Source of the DNA: JAEYLA01 sp035561315 | GTDB lineage: Bacteria > Bacillota > Clostridia > Christensenellales > CAG-138 | Assembly: GCA_035561315.1 (NCBI GenBank) | Contig: DATMXR010000042.1 | Coordinates: 1 to 21,513 of the forward strand | Length of the DNA: 21,513 nt | Direction of reading: 5' to 3' | Shown here: piece by piece, positions 7,714 through 14,657 of the stretch | How the letters are laid out: each line of letters begins with the position of its first letter | Numbering within the stretch: position 1 is the stretch's first letter | Position numbers and translations under genes: made by a program | The notes under the pieces: model-generated | What the model saw: only the letters and a program-made list of their open reading frames with translations | What the model was told of the DNA's origin: nothing | Database searches by the model: none

Positions 7714-9435
7714 TTACGCGAGCATGGCGGACAGTTTTTCGTCCGCGGCGCTCAGAAGTTCCTCCAAAAGCGCGTCCGCTTCCGGCCCGGTGGGCGCGTT
7801 CGCGCCGATATACAGCTTGAGCTTGGGCTCCGTGCCGGACGGGCGGACGACCGCCCACGCCCCGCCCTCCAATAGCAGGCGGATCATGTCCGACGCGGGA
7901 AGCGAGAGCGGCGATTGCTCCCCTGTCGAGAGCGTCTGGCGCTTTCCGGCCTTGTAATCCTCTATGGCCTCCACCTTTAACGTGCCGAGCGTGAACAGCG
8001 GGGAGGACCGGAGCGTCTGCATGGCGGAAGCGATCTTCTCCATGCCCGCCTTGCCAGAAAGCGTGTAGGACTTCACGCTCTCTTTATAATAGCCGTAGGT
8101 CCTGTATACCTCGTCGAGCGCGTCCTTCAACGTCATGTGCCTGACGGCGCAGGCCGTACATAGCTCGGCTGCGAGCATGGCCGCGCAGATGGCGTCCTTA
8201 TCCCTTGAAAAACCGCCCGCCAGGTAGCCGTAGCTTTCCTCGAACCCGAACAGGAACGTGTGCGCCCCCGTTTTCTGGCAGTCGTCCACGATCTCCGAAA
8301 TAAAGCGGAAGCCGGTCAGCACGTCGACGATCGTAACGCCAAAGCGCGCGCAGACGGCGTCGGCCAGGCGGGAACTGACGATGGATTTCACCGCGAGCGC
8401 GTTATCGGGCAGCTTCCCCTGCGCGTGCAGCGTGGAGAGAATGTAGTTTAGCAGCAGGCAGCCGATCTGGTTGCCGGAGAGAACCGTGAACGCGCCGTTT
8501 TTCTCCCGCACGGCGATGCCTAAGCGGTCCGCGTCCGGGTCGGTGGCGAGGATACAGTCCGCGCCCGTCTCGTTCGCGAGCTTCATGGCCAGCGTAAACG
8601 CATTCGGGTCCTCCGGGTTGGGGGCCGTGACGGTGGGGAAATCCGGGTCCGGCTCCGCCTGCTCCGCCACCACATGCACGTTCGTTACGCCCACGCGCTT
8701 CAATATCTCCCGCACGGGGACGTTGCCCGAGCCGTGCAGCGGCGTGTATACGATATTCAGCTCATTGCCGTGCGCCTTAAGCAGCCCGGGCTGGAGCAGC
8801 AGCGTTGCGGTGGCGGCGTAATACGCTTCGTCCGCCTCGCGGCCGATCATGGTCAAGAGGCCTTTTGAAAGCGCCTCCTCTTTCTTCATGGCAACGGCCT
8901 CAAAATACCCGACGCGGCTGATTTTTTCCAGCACCGCGTCCGCCTGGACGGGGCCTAACTGCCCGCCGTGCTCCCAATACACCTTGTAGCCGTTGTAGGC
9001 GGGCGGGTTATGGCTGGCCGTGATGACGACGCCCGCGATGCAGTCGTAATGCCGCACCGCGAAGGAAAGCTGGGGAACGGCGTGCAGCCGCTCAAACAAA
9101 TAAGCGCGTATGCCGTTTTGGCAAAGCACCAGCGCCGTTTCAAGCGCGAATGCATCGGAATACAGGCGCGAATCGTACGCGATGGCGACGCCGCGCTCTT
9201 TTGCGCCGGATATGGAGCAAAGATAATCCGAAAGCCCCTGCGTCGCGCGCCGGACCACGTAGGCGTTCATGCGGTTGGTGCCGGGGCCTATGACGCCGCG
9301 GAGCCCCGCCGTGCCGAAGGCAAGCTCGGTATAAAAGCTTTCCTCCAGCTCCGCTTCCGTCATGCCGGAAAGCCTGCGCCTTGTCGCTTCATCGGCCTGT
9401 TCCTTCCATTCGGCCGCCCTTGCGCGGTACTCCAT
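7714..9435 (-). CDS. pgcA: Phosphoglucomutase / phosphomannomutase (alpha-D-phosphohexomutase)
   Basis: This 573-residue enzyme has the full alpha-phosphohexomutase layout. FGTAGLRG lies at 40-47, the phosphoserine loop TASHNPPAYNGYKVY at 139-153 with active serine 141, the metal loop DPDADRLG at 299-306, the sugar loop GFEESYGYL at 397-405, and the phosphate-binding RPSGTEPKLKLY from 531. Length and motif spacing match Bacillus PgcA, which interconverts glucose-1-phosphate and glucose-6-phosphate for UDP-glucose, glycolipid and wall-polymer synthesis. The protein is cytoplasmic and needs Mg2+. The ATG has AAGGGGG about eight bases before it. It lies 35 bases after radC in the same orientation. 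Activity on mannose phosphate is possible, because family members overlap in specificity. Confidence 0.93.
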   Translation of the reverse strand: MEYRARAAEWKEQADEATRRRLSGMTEAELEESFYTELAFGTAGLRGVIGPGTNRMNAYVVRRATQGLSDYLCSISGAKERGVAIAYDSRLYSDAFALETALVLCQNGIRAYLFERLHAVPQLSFAVRHYDCIAGVVITASHNPPAYNGYKVYWEHGGQLGPVQADAVLEKISRVGYFEAVAMKKEEALSKGLLTMIGREADEAYYAATATLLLQPGLLKAHGNELNIVYTPLHGSGNVPVREILKRVGVTNVHVVAEQAEPDPDFPTVTAPNPEDPNAFTLAMKLANETGADCILATDPDADRLGIAVREKNGAFTVLSGNQIGCLLLNYILSTLHAQGKLPDNALAVKSIVSSRLADAVCARFGVTIVDVLTGFRFISEIVDDCQKTGAHTFLFGFEESYGYLAGGFSRDKDAICAAMLAAELCTACAVRHMTLKDALDEVYRTYGYYKESVKSYTLSGKAGMEKIASAMQTLRSSPLFTLGTLKVEAIEDYKAGKRQTLSTGEQSPLSLPASDMIRLLLEGGAWAVVRPSGTEPKLKLYIGANAPTGPEADALLEELLSAADEKLSAMLA

Positions 9436-9470
9436 AATATGTTCCCCCTTTTCCCAAAAGCTATAAAGGC

Positions 9471-10157
9471 TTACCCGCGCCCGGCCGGTATCATGCCGCC
9501 GCGCGAAAAGCTGTATACCCCGCCCTCGCCCACCACCAGATGGTCGTAGAGGCGGATGTCGATGCTGTTGAGCGCCTTCTGCACGGCCTTTGTGGCCTCG
9601 GCGTCCGAGCTGGAGGGCGTGGGGTCCCCGCTGGGGTGGTTGTGCAGAAGCAGTATGGCGGCCGCCCGGTGCATAAGGGCCGATTCCACCACGCGCCGGG
9701 GATAGAGCGGCGCTTCAGAGAGCGAGCCCGTCGTCAGCCGTTCCGCGTGTAAGAGCCGCATGCTGTTATCCAGGCTCACGGCGTACACGCTTTCGTACCG
9801 CTCGTTGCGCATGAGATCGAGCGCGTAATTCGCGGCGTCCGCGGGCGACAGGATGCGCATGCGCTGCTTCTGCCGATTAGCCGCTTCCGCGTGGAACGCC
9901 GCGCTGTCCCCCAGCAGGCGCAGGAATACCGCGGCGCGCTCGCCGATGCCTTCGATATTTGTAAGCTCCGCGACTTCCGCCGAAAGCACCGCGGCAAGCG
10001 AACCGAACCGGTCGATGAGCCTGTGCGCGAGCTCGTTGGTGTTGCGGCGCGGTATCGCGTAGGTAAGCAGCAGCTCTAAAAGCTCATGCTCGGTAAACGC
10101 GCCGATCCCGGTGTTGGAGTAGCGCTCGCGCAGGCGTTCGCGGTGCCCTTCATGCAT
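9471..10157 (-). CDS. radC: RadC family JAB/MPN metalloprotein
   Basis: This 228-residue protein has an N-terminal helical UPF0758 domain with a helix-hairpin-helix segment (NIEGIGERAAVF, about 67-78). A JAB/MPN domain follows with the metal motif HNHPSGDPTPSSSD at 172-185 (H172, H174, D185), and the C-terminal VVGEGGVYSFSR is also typical. The family was named after a mistaken radiation-sensitivity link in E. coli. Its true role is unknown, and proposals include DNA processing. GAGGAGGAAG precedes the ATG, and the gene overlaps the end of sigH by eight bases, so it is translationally linked to the sigma factor. Confidence 0.92.
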   Translation of the reverse strand: MHEGHRERLRERYSNTGIGAFTEHELLELLLTYAIPRRNTNELAHRLIDRFGSLAAVLSAEVAELTNIEGIGERAAVFLRLLGDSAAFHAEAANRQKQRMRILSPADAANYALDLMRNERYESVYAVSLDNSMRLLHAERLTTGSLSEAPLYPRRVVESALMHRAAAILLLHNHPSGDPTPSSSDAEATKAVQKALNSIDIRLYDHLVVGEGGVYSFSRGGMIPAGRG

Positions 10158-10806
10158 GGCCTTCTTCCTCCTCGCCGGAAAGCTGTTTTTCCAGCTTGTG
10201 CCTGACGCGCTGGAGCGCGTTGTCTATGGCCTTTAATGACCGGCCCAGCTGCTCCGCGATCTCCACATACGAACGCCCCTCCAGGTACAGCGTGAGCACG
10301 GCGCGCTCCAGCGGGGAAAGCGAGGAAAGCAGCTGTTCCTCCATGCTTTCATACGTTTCGCGGCTGATGAGCGTTTCCTCCGGGTCGCCCACGCGGGCGG
10401 CGCCCAGCACGTCTATAAGCGTCCGCTCCGGCTCCTCCTTGTTGACCGGCCTGTTCAGGGATACGTAGGAGTTGAGCGGGATATGCTTCTGCCGGGTCGC
10501 CGCCTTGATGGCGGTGATGATCTGCCGGGTGACGCAAAGCTCCGCAAAGCTGCGGAAGGACGTGTTTTTATCGGGGCTGTAGTCCCGTATCGCCTTGTAG
10601 AGGCCGATCATGCCCTCCTGTATGATATCCTCCCGGTCCGCGCCCACCAAAAAGTAGGAGCGCGCGCGCATGCGGATGAACTGCTTGTATTTTTCATACA
10701 GCAGGTCCTCCGCCACGCGGTCGCCATCGCGGGAAGCGGCAAGAAGCTGCTCGTCCGTCATGGCCAGATAGGGGGCAAATTCCTTGTCGGTTTCAAACGG
10801 GAGCAT
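10150..10806 (-). CDS. sigH: RNA polymerase sigma-H factor (sporulation / stationary phase)
   Basis: The 218-residue product has the same length as Bacillus subtilis SigH. Near-diagnostic segments are ARSYFLVGADREDIIQEG and IGLYKAIRDY in region 2, TRQIITAIKAATRQKHIPL, and NSYVSLNRPV. The C-terminal region 4 helix-turn-helix is SYVEIAEQLGRSLKAIDNALQR. SigH directs RNA polymerase to genes for the switch to stationary phase, including early sporulation genes. The ATG at 10806 is preferred over an in-frame TTG at 10842, because TGGAGGA stands four to five bases before it and none precedes the TTG. It follows rlmB after 142 bases containing three hairpins and overlaps radC. The mrnC, rlmB, sigH order is the conserved Bacillota arrangement. 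Confidence 0.95.
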   Translation of the reverse strand: MLPFETDKEFAPYLAMTDEQLLAASRDGDRVAEDLLYEKYKQFIRMRARSYFLVGADREDIIQEGMIGLYKAIRDYSPDKNTSFRSFAELCVTRQIITAIKAATRQKHIPLNSYVSLNRPVNKEEPERTLIDVLGAARVGDPEETLISRETYESMEEQLLSSLSPLERAVLTLYLEGRSYVEIAEQLGRSLKAIDNALQRVRHKLEKQLSGEEEEGHA

Positions 10807-10856
10807 GGGTCCTCCATTGGGGATGCAAAGAGAAAAACACAAATAATTTGGGGGCT

Positions 10857-10942
10857 GAAGGGACCTCTGAGCAATCCCTTCCCAGTATGGGTTCTTAGGG
10901 TCGTTACGACCCTAAGCGGATGTTTGAGGGCAGAGCCCTCAA
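10857..10942. terminator. Three consecutive hairpins between rlmB and sigH
   Basis: In minus-strand order the first is TTGAGGGC/GCCCTCAA with a 3-base loop (10924-10942). The second is CTTAGGGTCG/CGACCCTAAG with loop TTA on the plus strand (10894-10916). The third is GAAGGGA/TCCCTTC (10857-10881). They may attenuate or terminate the rlmB transcript before sigH. None has a long T-run directly after it on the minus strand. The second shares the flank GTATGGGTTC with the hairpin at 4934-4960. Confidence 0.5.
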
Positions 10943-10948
10943 TAAAAT

Positions 10949-12541
10949 CTACTCTTTCTTCAGCCCGTCCTGCCGGTTCTTTTCAAAGAGCAGCACAGCG
11001 GCGGCGACGGAGGCGTTTAGCGACTCCATGGGCCCGCGCATGGGAATGGATACGAGATGGTCGCAGTTTTCGCGCACCAGGCGGGAGATGCCCTCGCCCT
11101 CGTTGCCTATGACAATGGCGATCGGGCCGCTCAGATCGACCTTGTCCATGGGCTCGCCCGAAGGCTCGGCCCCGGCGATCCATACGCCCGCGGCTTTTAA
11201 TTGCGTGATGGCGGCGGTGAGATTGACGACCTTTGCGACCTTGATGTATTCCACGGCGCCCGCGCTGGCCTTGGCGACGGCGGCGGTGACGGAGGCGGAG
11301 CGGCGCTTGGGGAGCACCACGCCGTGCACGCCCGCGCAGGCGGCGCTCCTGAGCATGGAGCCGAGATTGTACGGATCGTTGATTTCATCGAGCAGCAGCA
11401 AAAACGGCGGTTCGTTGCGTTCCTTCGCTACGCCGAGAATATCCTCCAAAGTGGAGTATTCGATATCCGGCACCATGGCGAGTATGCCCTGGTGGTTGCC
11501 GGGCTTGCCGCCGTGACCGAAGGGCATGCAGAGTTCATCGAGGCGCTTGCGCTCGGTAACGCGGACCACAAGATTGCGCTCATGCGCCAGAGCGAGTATT
11601 TCCTTTAAGGAACCGTCCTGCTCCTCAACGACGAGGATACGGTCTATGCTGCGGCCGCTTTTGACGGCCTCGCGCACGGCGTTGCGGCCCATGATGAAGT
11701 AGGGCAGCGTCTGCTCCTCTTCATGCGGCTGGAACTTGGTTTCGTACACCTCCTGCGCTTCGGGTGCAACATAGCGCGGGCGGTTTTCATAGGTCCGCTT
11801 CACATGCGGCTTTTCGGCGGGCGCAAGCGCTTCCGTTTCTTCTATAGGACGCTCGTCAAATTGCTTCCTGTAAGGCTTCTTTTCGCCGTAGGGCTTGTCG
11901 CCGTACGGCTTTTTCGCGTACGGTCTGTCCCCCGCGGGGCGTTCGCCGTAGGGCTTGCGCTCGCCGTAGGGTTTATCACCCGCCGGGCGTTCGCCGTAAG
12001 GCTTGCGCTCGCCGTAGGGTTTGTCGCCGTACGGCTTCTTGCCGTAGGGTTTGTCACCCGCCGGGCGCTCGCCGTAAGGCTTCCGTTCCCCGTAGGGCTT
12101 GTCCCCGTACGGCTTCTTGCCGTAGGGTTTGTCACCCGCCGGGCGTTCGCCGTAGGGTTTCCGCTCGCCGTAGGGTTTGTCGCCGTACGGTTTCTTCCCG
12201 TAGGGTTTGTCACCCGCCGGGCGTTCCCCGTAGGGCTTCCGTTCGCCGTATGGCTTGTCCCCGTACGGCTTCTTGCCGTAGGGTTTGTCACCCGCCGGGC
12301 GTTCCCCATAAGGCTTCCGTTCGCCGTAGGGCTTGTCGCCGTACGGCTTCTTGCCGTAGGGTTTGTCACCCGCCGGGCGTTCCCCGTAGGGCTTCCGTTC
12401 CCCGTAAGGCTTGTCGCCGTACGGCTTCTTGCCGTAGGGTTTGTCACCCGCCGCCTTCCGGCCTTCCGGGCGCACGTCCCGTCCGCCGCCGGATTGTCTT
12501 CCTTTGCCGGGGCGGTCATCGCGGCCGTTCATTTTGGGCAT
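10949..12541 (-). CDS. rlmB: 23S rRNA (guanosine-2'-O-)-methyltransferase RlmB with long repeat-rich N-terminal extension
   Basis: This 530-residue protein is about twice the usual RlmB length. Residues from about 279 onward are a complete SpoU/TrmH-type enzyme. An L30e-like substrate domain (about 280-365) is followed by the knotted methyltransferase with DPYNLGSMLRS (about 386), IVIGNEGEGI (about 475) and PMESLNASVAAAVLLFE near the C terminus. RlmB methylates the ribose of G2251 (E. coli numbering) in the 23S rRNA P loop using S-adenosylmethionine. Residues 32-187 are six identical 26-residue units built from (K/R)PYG motifs. A shortened unit (188-203) and a diverged one (204 onward) follow. 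This part is basic, low in complexity and rich in Tyr, Gly, Lys and Arg, as in disordered RNA-binding tails. AAAGGA precedes the ATG by nine bases. The gene lies 15 bases after the cupin gene. Confidence 0.93.
   Translation of the reverse strand: MPKMNGRDDRPGKGRQSGGGRDVRPEGRKAAGDKPYGKKPYGDKPYGERKPYGERPAGDKPYGKKPYGDKPYGERKPYGERPAGDKPYGKKPYGDKPYGERKPYGERPAGDKPYGKKPYGDKPYGERKPYGERPAGDKPYGKKPYGDKPYGERKPYGERPAGDKPYGKKPYGDKPYGERKPYGERPAGDKPYGERKPYGERPAGDRPYAKKPYGDKPYGEKKPYRKQFDERPIEETEALAPAEKPHVKRTYENRPRYVAPEAQEVYETKFQPHEEEQTLPYFIMGRNAVREAVKSGRSIDRILVVEEQDGSLKEILALAHERNLVVRVTERKRLDELCMPFGHGGKPGNHQGILAMVPDIEYSTLEDILGVAKERNEPPFLLLLDEINDPYNLGSMLRSAACAGVHGVVLPKRRSASVTAAVAKASAGAVEYIKVAKVVNLTAAITQLKAAGVWIAGAEPSGEPMDKVDLSGPIAIVIGNEGEGISRLVRENCDHLVSIPMRGPMESLNASVAAAVLLFEKNRQDGLKKE
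11933..12448 (-). repeat. Tandem 78-bp repeats inside rlmB
   Basis: Six full 78-bp units (11981-12448) and one 48-bp short unit (11933-11980) encode the N-terminal extension of RlmB. Copies differ from each other at scattered positions, yet all six full units give the same amino-acid sequence. Each difference I compared is a synonymous change, such as GGC against GGG or AAG against AAA. The period is a multiple of three, so copy-number change keeps the reading frame. A sub-period of about five codons around KPYG is also visible. Confidence 0.92.
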
Positions 12542-12556
12542 ACCGTTCGTTCCTTT

Positions 12557-12904
12557 CTATTCCGCCAATGTGGGGATGATCGCGAGAACGCGCAGGGTGG
12601 CCGTTCCGTTGTTTTTCAGCTCGTGGGTTTCCCCGGAGCGGCACAGGTGCGCGTCGCCCGGGAAAAGCGCGGCATACGCGCCGTTGTCCAGCACGGTCGC
12701 CTCCCCTTCGAGCACATAAAAGATCTCCGCTTCCGCCTCATGCGGGTGCCGCCCTATGGAACATCCCGGCTCCAGCGTGATGGAGGAAAGCAGCCGCAGG
12801 TACGGAATGTGCTCCTCAAACAGGGGCGCAAGCCGCGCGGAGCCTTCCCCGCCCCGCATGTTGGGCTTCGTTTCCTCCCGCATGTCCTTTTGATATCGTA
12901 TCAT
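12557..12904 (-). CDS. Small cupin-domain protein
   Basis: This 115-residue single-domain cupin matches the first cupin motif exactly: G47, five residues, H53-P-H55, four residues, E60, six residues, G67. The second motif is FPGDAH, with H86 as the fourth metal ligand. Such stand-alone cupins bind a metal and serve as small sugar isomerases, dioxygenases or sensors, so the reaction cannot be named. GAGGGGG stands about seven bases before the ATG. It is 15 bases upstream of rlmB and probably co-transcribed with it. It stands between mrnC and rlmB, which are normally adjacent in Bacillota, and so looks like an insertion into that cluster. Confidence 0.85.
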   Translation of the reverse strand: MIRYQKDMREETKPNMRGGEGSARLAPLFEEHIPYLRLLSSITLEPGCSIGRHPHEAEAEIFYVLEGEATVLDNGAYAALFPGDAHLCRSGETHELKNNGTATLRVLAIIPTLAE

Positions 12905-13011
12905 AAGTATACCCCCTCGGTTGTGACTTTTATTTGAACGCTGCGTCCTCCGCCGATATTTGATGCGGCGGGGGTCTGCCAGATTTCACTTCTGTAATCG
13001 GCTCCCAAAAA

Positions 13012-13048
13012 GGAAAGCGGGCCGCAAGCTCATTCGCCCCCGCTTTCC
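13012..13048 (-). terminator. Intrinsic terminator overlapping the end of mrnC
   Basis: The stem GGAAAGCGGG/CCCGCTTTCC has a 17-base loop containing the mrnC stop codon (13030-13032) and is followed on the minus strand by TTTTT (13007-13011). It separates the panE-mrnC transcript from the cupin-rlmB pair. A smaller imperfect palindrome (CCGCCG/CGGCGG, 12950-12971) lies between it and the cupin start. Confidence 0.75.
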
Positions 13049-13467
13049 TCCTGCGGCAAAAGCGCAGAACGCATCAGTTCCCGGATGCGCGCGTCGTCGC
13101 CCTTGACATACAGGTACCCGAACACCGCCTCAAGCCCCGTCGCCGCGCGGTATTCCCCGATGGACGCGCTTTTGGGTATGGTGCCGATGTGCGCGTTGCG
13201 CCCCCGCCGGTATACGGAAGCCTCCTGCTCGTTTAAAAGCGGCAGCAGCCGCCCGGAAACCTCCGCCTGCGCGCCCGCGCGCACCTTCCTGGACGCAAGC
13301 GTGTGCAGCTTGTGCACGGTAGCGTCGCTTTCAAACAAAAGCAGCGTGCGCACGTACAGGTCGTACACCGTATCCCCGATGTACGCCAGCGTCAGCGGAG
13401 ACATCTGCATGGCGTCCCGCGCGGGCGCGTCCGGGAGAAGGGTCTTGATTTCGTCGCAAACGCTCAT
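13030..13467 (-). CDS. mrnC: Mini-ribonuclease III
   Basis: This 145-residue protein is a ribonuclease III catalytic domain without the double-stranded RNA-binding domain, which defines MrnC. Signatures are LAYIGDTVYDLYVR (27-40, with catalytic Asp 32), RRGRNAH in the middle, and EYRAATGLEAVFGYLYV near the end. In B. subtilis, MrnC trims the ends of 23S rRNA precursor in assembling large subunits, using ribosomal protein L3 as cofactor. The ATG overlaps the stop of the upstream panE-like gene by four bases (ATGA), so translation is coupled. Its transcript ends at the hairpin overlapping its stop codon. Proximity to rlmB keeps two 23S rRNA maturation enzymes together. Confidence 0.95.
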   Translation of the reverse strand: MSVCDEIKTLLPDAPARDAMQMSPLTLAYIGDTVYDLYVRTLLLFESDATVHKLHTLASRKVRAGAQAEVSGRLLPLLNEQEASVYRRGRNAHIGTIPKSASIGEYRAATGLEAVFGYLYVKGDDARIRELMRSALLPQEESGGE

Positions 13468-14387
13468 ATACGCCCCGAAAAGCGTTCGAGCACCCGGCGG
13501 TTATAGGGTGCCTGAACGCCGTAAATTTCCGCCATGCGGCAGACCTCGCCCGCAAACAGGTTCAGCTCCGTGGGCTTGTCCGGTTCGGCAAGATCCCGCG
13601 CGAAGGAGGAGGTCGCCTCATACGGCAGCTTTCCCACCGCCGCAAGGTGCCGCTCTTTGAGGTCTTCGGGAATGTCGATGCCCTCTTTTTTCGCCACCAG
13701 CAGCGCCTCGTCAAGCAAGCCCACCAAAAACGCCCACATCTTAGGGTCTTCCCGAAGAACGCCGATCGGAACGTTATAGTACGCCGTGGCCTGCCCGTTG
13801 GAGCAGATGAAGGACCATTTGATAAAGGTTTCCTTTATAATGTCGTCCGGGACCTTGGCGTTTATGCCGCTAACGTTTAGCATGCGGCAGAGCGCGTGCA
13901 CGGAAGCGGGCATTTCCCGGGCCGGTACCCCCGGCACCCCCAGAAGCACGCGTATGATGGACCCCGTCTTCTCGATGACCCCGGGCGCCGTGATGCGGCT
14001 GAACACGTAGATGCAGCCGTCGAGCGCCAGGCCCGCCTGCGCGTAGCTTCGCACCCGCTTATGGGTGTTGACGCCGTTGAGCAGCGGGACCAGCAGCGTA
14101 TCCGGCCCGATGCACGGCCGGACCTCCTTTACCGCTTCCTCCAGGCCGTACCCCTTGGTGCACAGGAATATCGCGTCCTGTATGCCGGCCTCTGCCGGGT
14201 CGTCCGTGCAAAGGGGAAAAACGGTGGAGCTTTCCCCTTCGTCCACCAGCGTCAGCCCGCGCGCGCGGATGGCCGCAAGCTGCGCGCCCCGCGCGATGAG
14301 CGTAACGCCGTCATACTTGGCGCAAAGCTTGGCCGCAAGGTACCCGCCGATGCCGCCCGCGCCGACAATCATGATGTTCAACTGCAT
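13464..14387 (-). CDS. panE: 2-dehydropantoate 2-reductase family (ApbA/PanE) protein
   Basis: This 307-residue protein starts with the NADP-binding Rossmann motif VGAGGIGGYLAAKL (G9-G15). It continues with KGYGLEEA and PLLNGV, the usual ApbA N-domain elements, and has a helical C-domain with the IKETFIKW and NGQATA segments. PanE reduces ketopantoate to pantoate in vitamin B5 and coenzyme A synthesis. The family has many paralogues with other substrates, so the symbol is by family only. No other pantothenate gene lies nearby. AAAGGGA stands shortly before the ATG, and a good promoter lies about 50 bases upstream. It leads the transcript with mrnC and overlaps it by four bases. Confidence 0.82.
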   Translation of the reverse strand: MQLNIMIVGAGGIGGYLAAKLCAKYDGVTLIARGAQLAAIRARGLTLVDEGESSTVFPLCTDDPAEAGIQDAIFLCTKGYGLEEAVKEVRPCIGPDTLLVPLLNGVNTHKRVRSYAQAGLALDGCIYVFSRITAPGVIEKTGSIIRVLLGVPGVPAREMPASVHALCRMLNVSGINAKVPDDIIKETFIKWSFICSNGQATAYYNVPIGVLREDPKMWAFLVGLLDEALLVAKKEGIDIPEDLKERHLAAVGKLPYEATSSFARDLAEPDKPTELNLFAGEVCRMAEIYGVQAPYNRRVLERFSGRI

Positions 14388-14436
14388 GTCCCTTTCTTAA
14401 ATAAGCCCAATGAATGCGCACACTGCGCCTGATGAT

Positions 14437-14465
14437 ATTATAAGCGAAAACCGGCCGCCCGGCAA
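14437..14465 (-). promoter_or_regulatory. SigA-type promoter of panE-mrnC
   Basis: On the minus strand, TTGCCG (14460-14465) and a perfect TATAAT (14437-14442) are separated by 17 bases. The expected transcript start is about 40-45 bases before the panE ATG. Confidence 0.7.
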
Positions 14466-14564
14466 TAACGCTTAGGGAGCCGGAAAACGCGCTTTTTATA
14501 CAAAGGCATACAAAAACGTTATATATATTTCACCCAGCTATTATTATCCAACATATGCCGCATA

Positions 14565-14573
14565 TGGTATAAT
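14565..14573 (+). promoter_or_regulatory. Extended -10 promoter of the 5'-nucleotidase gene
   Basis: TGGTATAAT is a perfect extended -10 element; no good -35 box is present. The repeat CATATG-ccg-CATATG (14552-14566) abuts and overlaps its 5' end and could be an operator. Confidence 0.6.
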
Positions 14574-14657
14574 AATCATAAGCGGTTATTCCGCCGCTGC
14601 ATCTGCTGTTTCTATGCGCAACCACGTCTGTCCCAAATACTGAAGGAGGTTACGTCG

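Larger units (their letters stand above)
14388..14657. other. Divergent intergenic region between panE and the 5'-nucleotidase gene
   Basis: The stretch is AT-rich in its right half, unlike the flanking genes. It holds one promoter for each direction (14437-14465 minus, 14565-14573 plus) and a CATATG-ccg-CATATG repeat next to the plus-strand -10 box. No small gene is supported. Confidence 0.6.

Noticed and set aside
10807..10842. A longer SigH starting at TTG 10842.
   Set aside because: No ribosome binding site precedes it. The ATG at 10806 has one and gives exactly the usual SigH length.
11723..12937. A 404-codon open frame on the plus strand opposite rlmB, translating to a hydrophobic repeat protein.
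   Set aside because: It is the antisense image of the 78-bp repeats, whose period is a multiple of three and so keeps several frames open. It has no ribosome binding site and runs across the cupin gene. The minus frame contains a complete RlmB enzyme.
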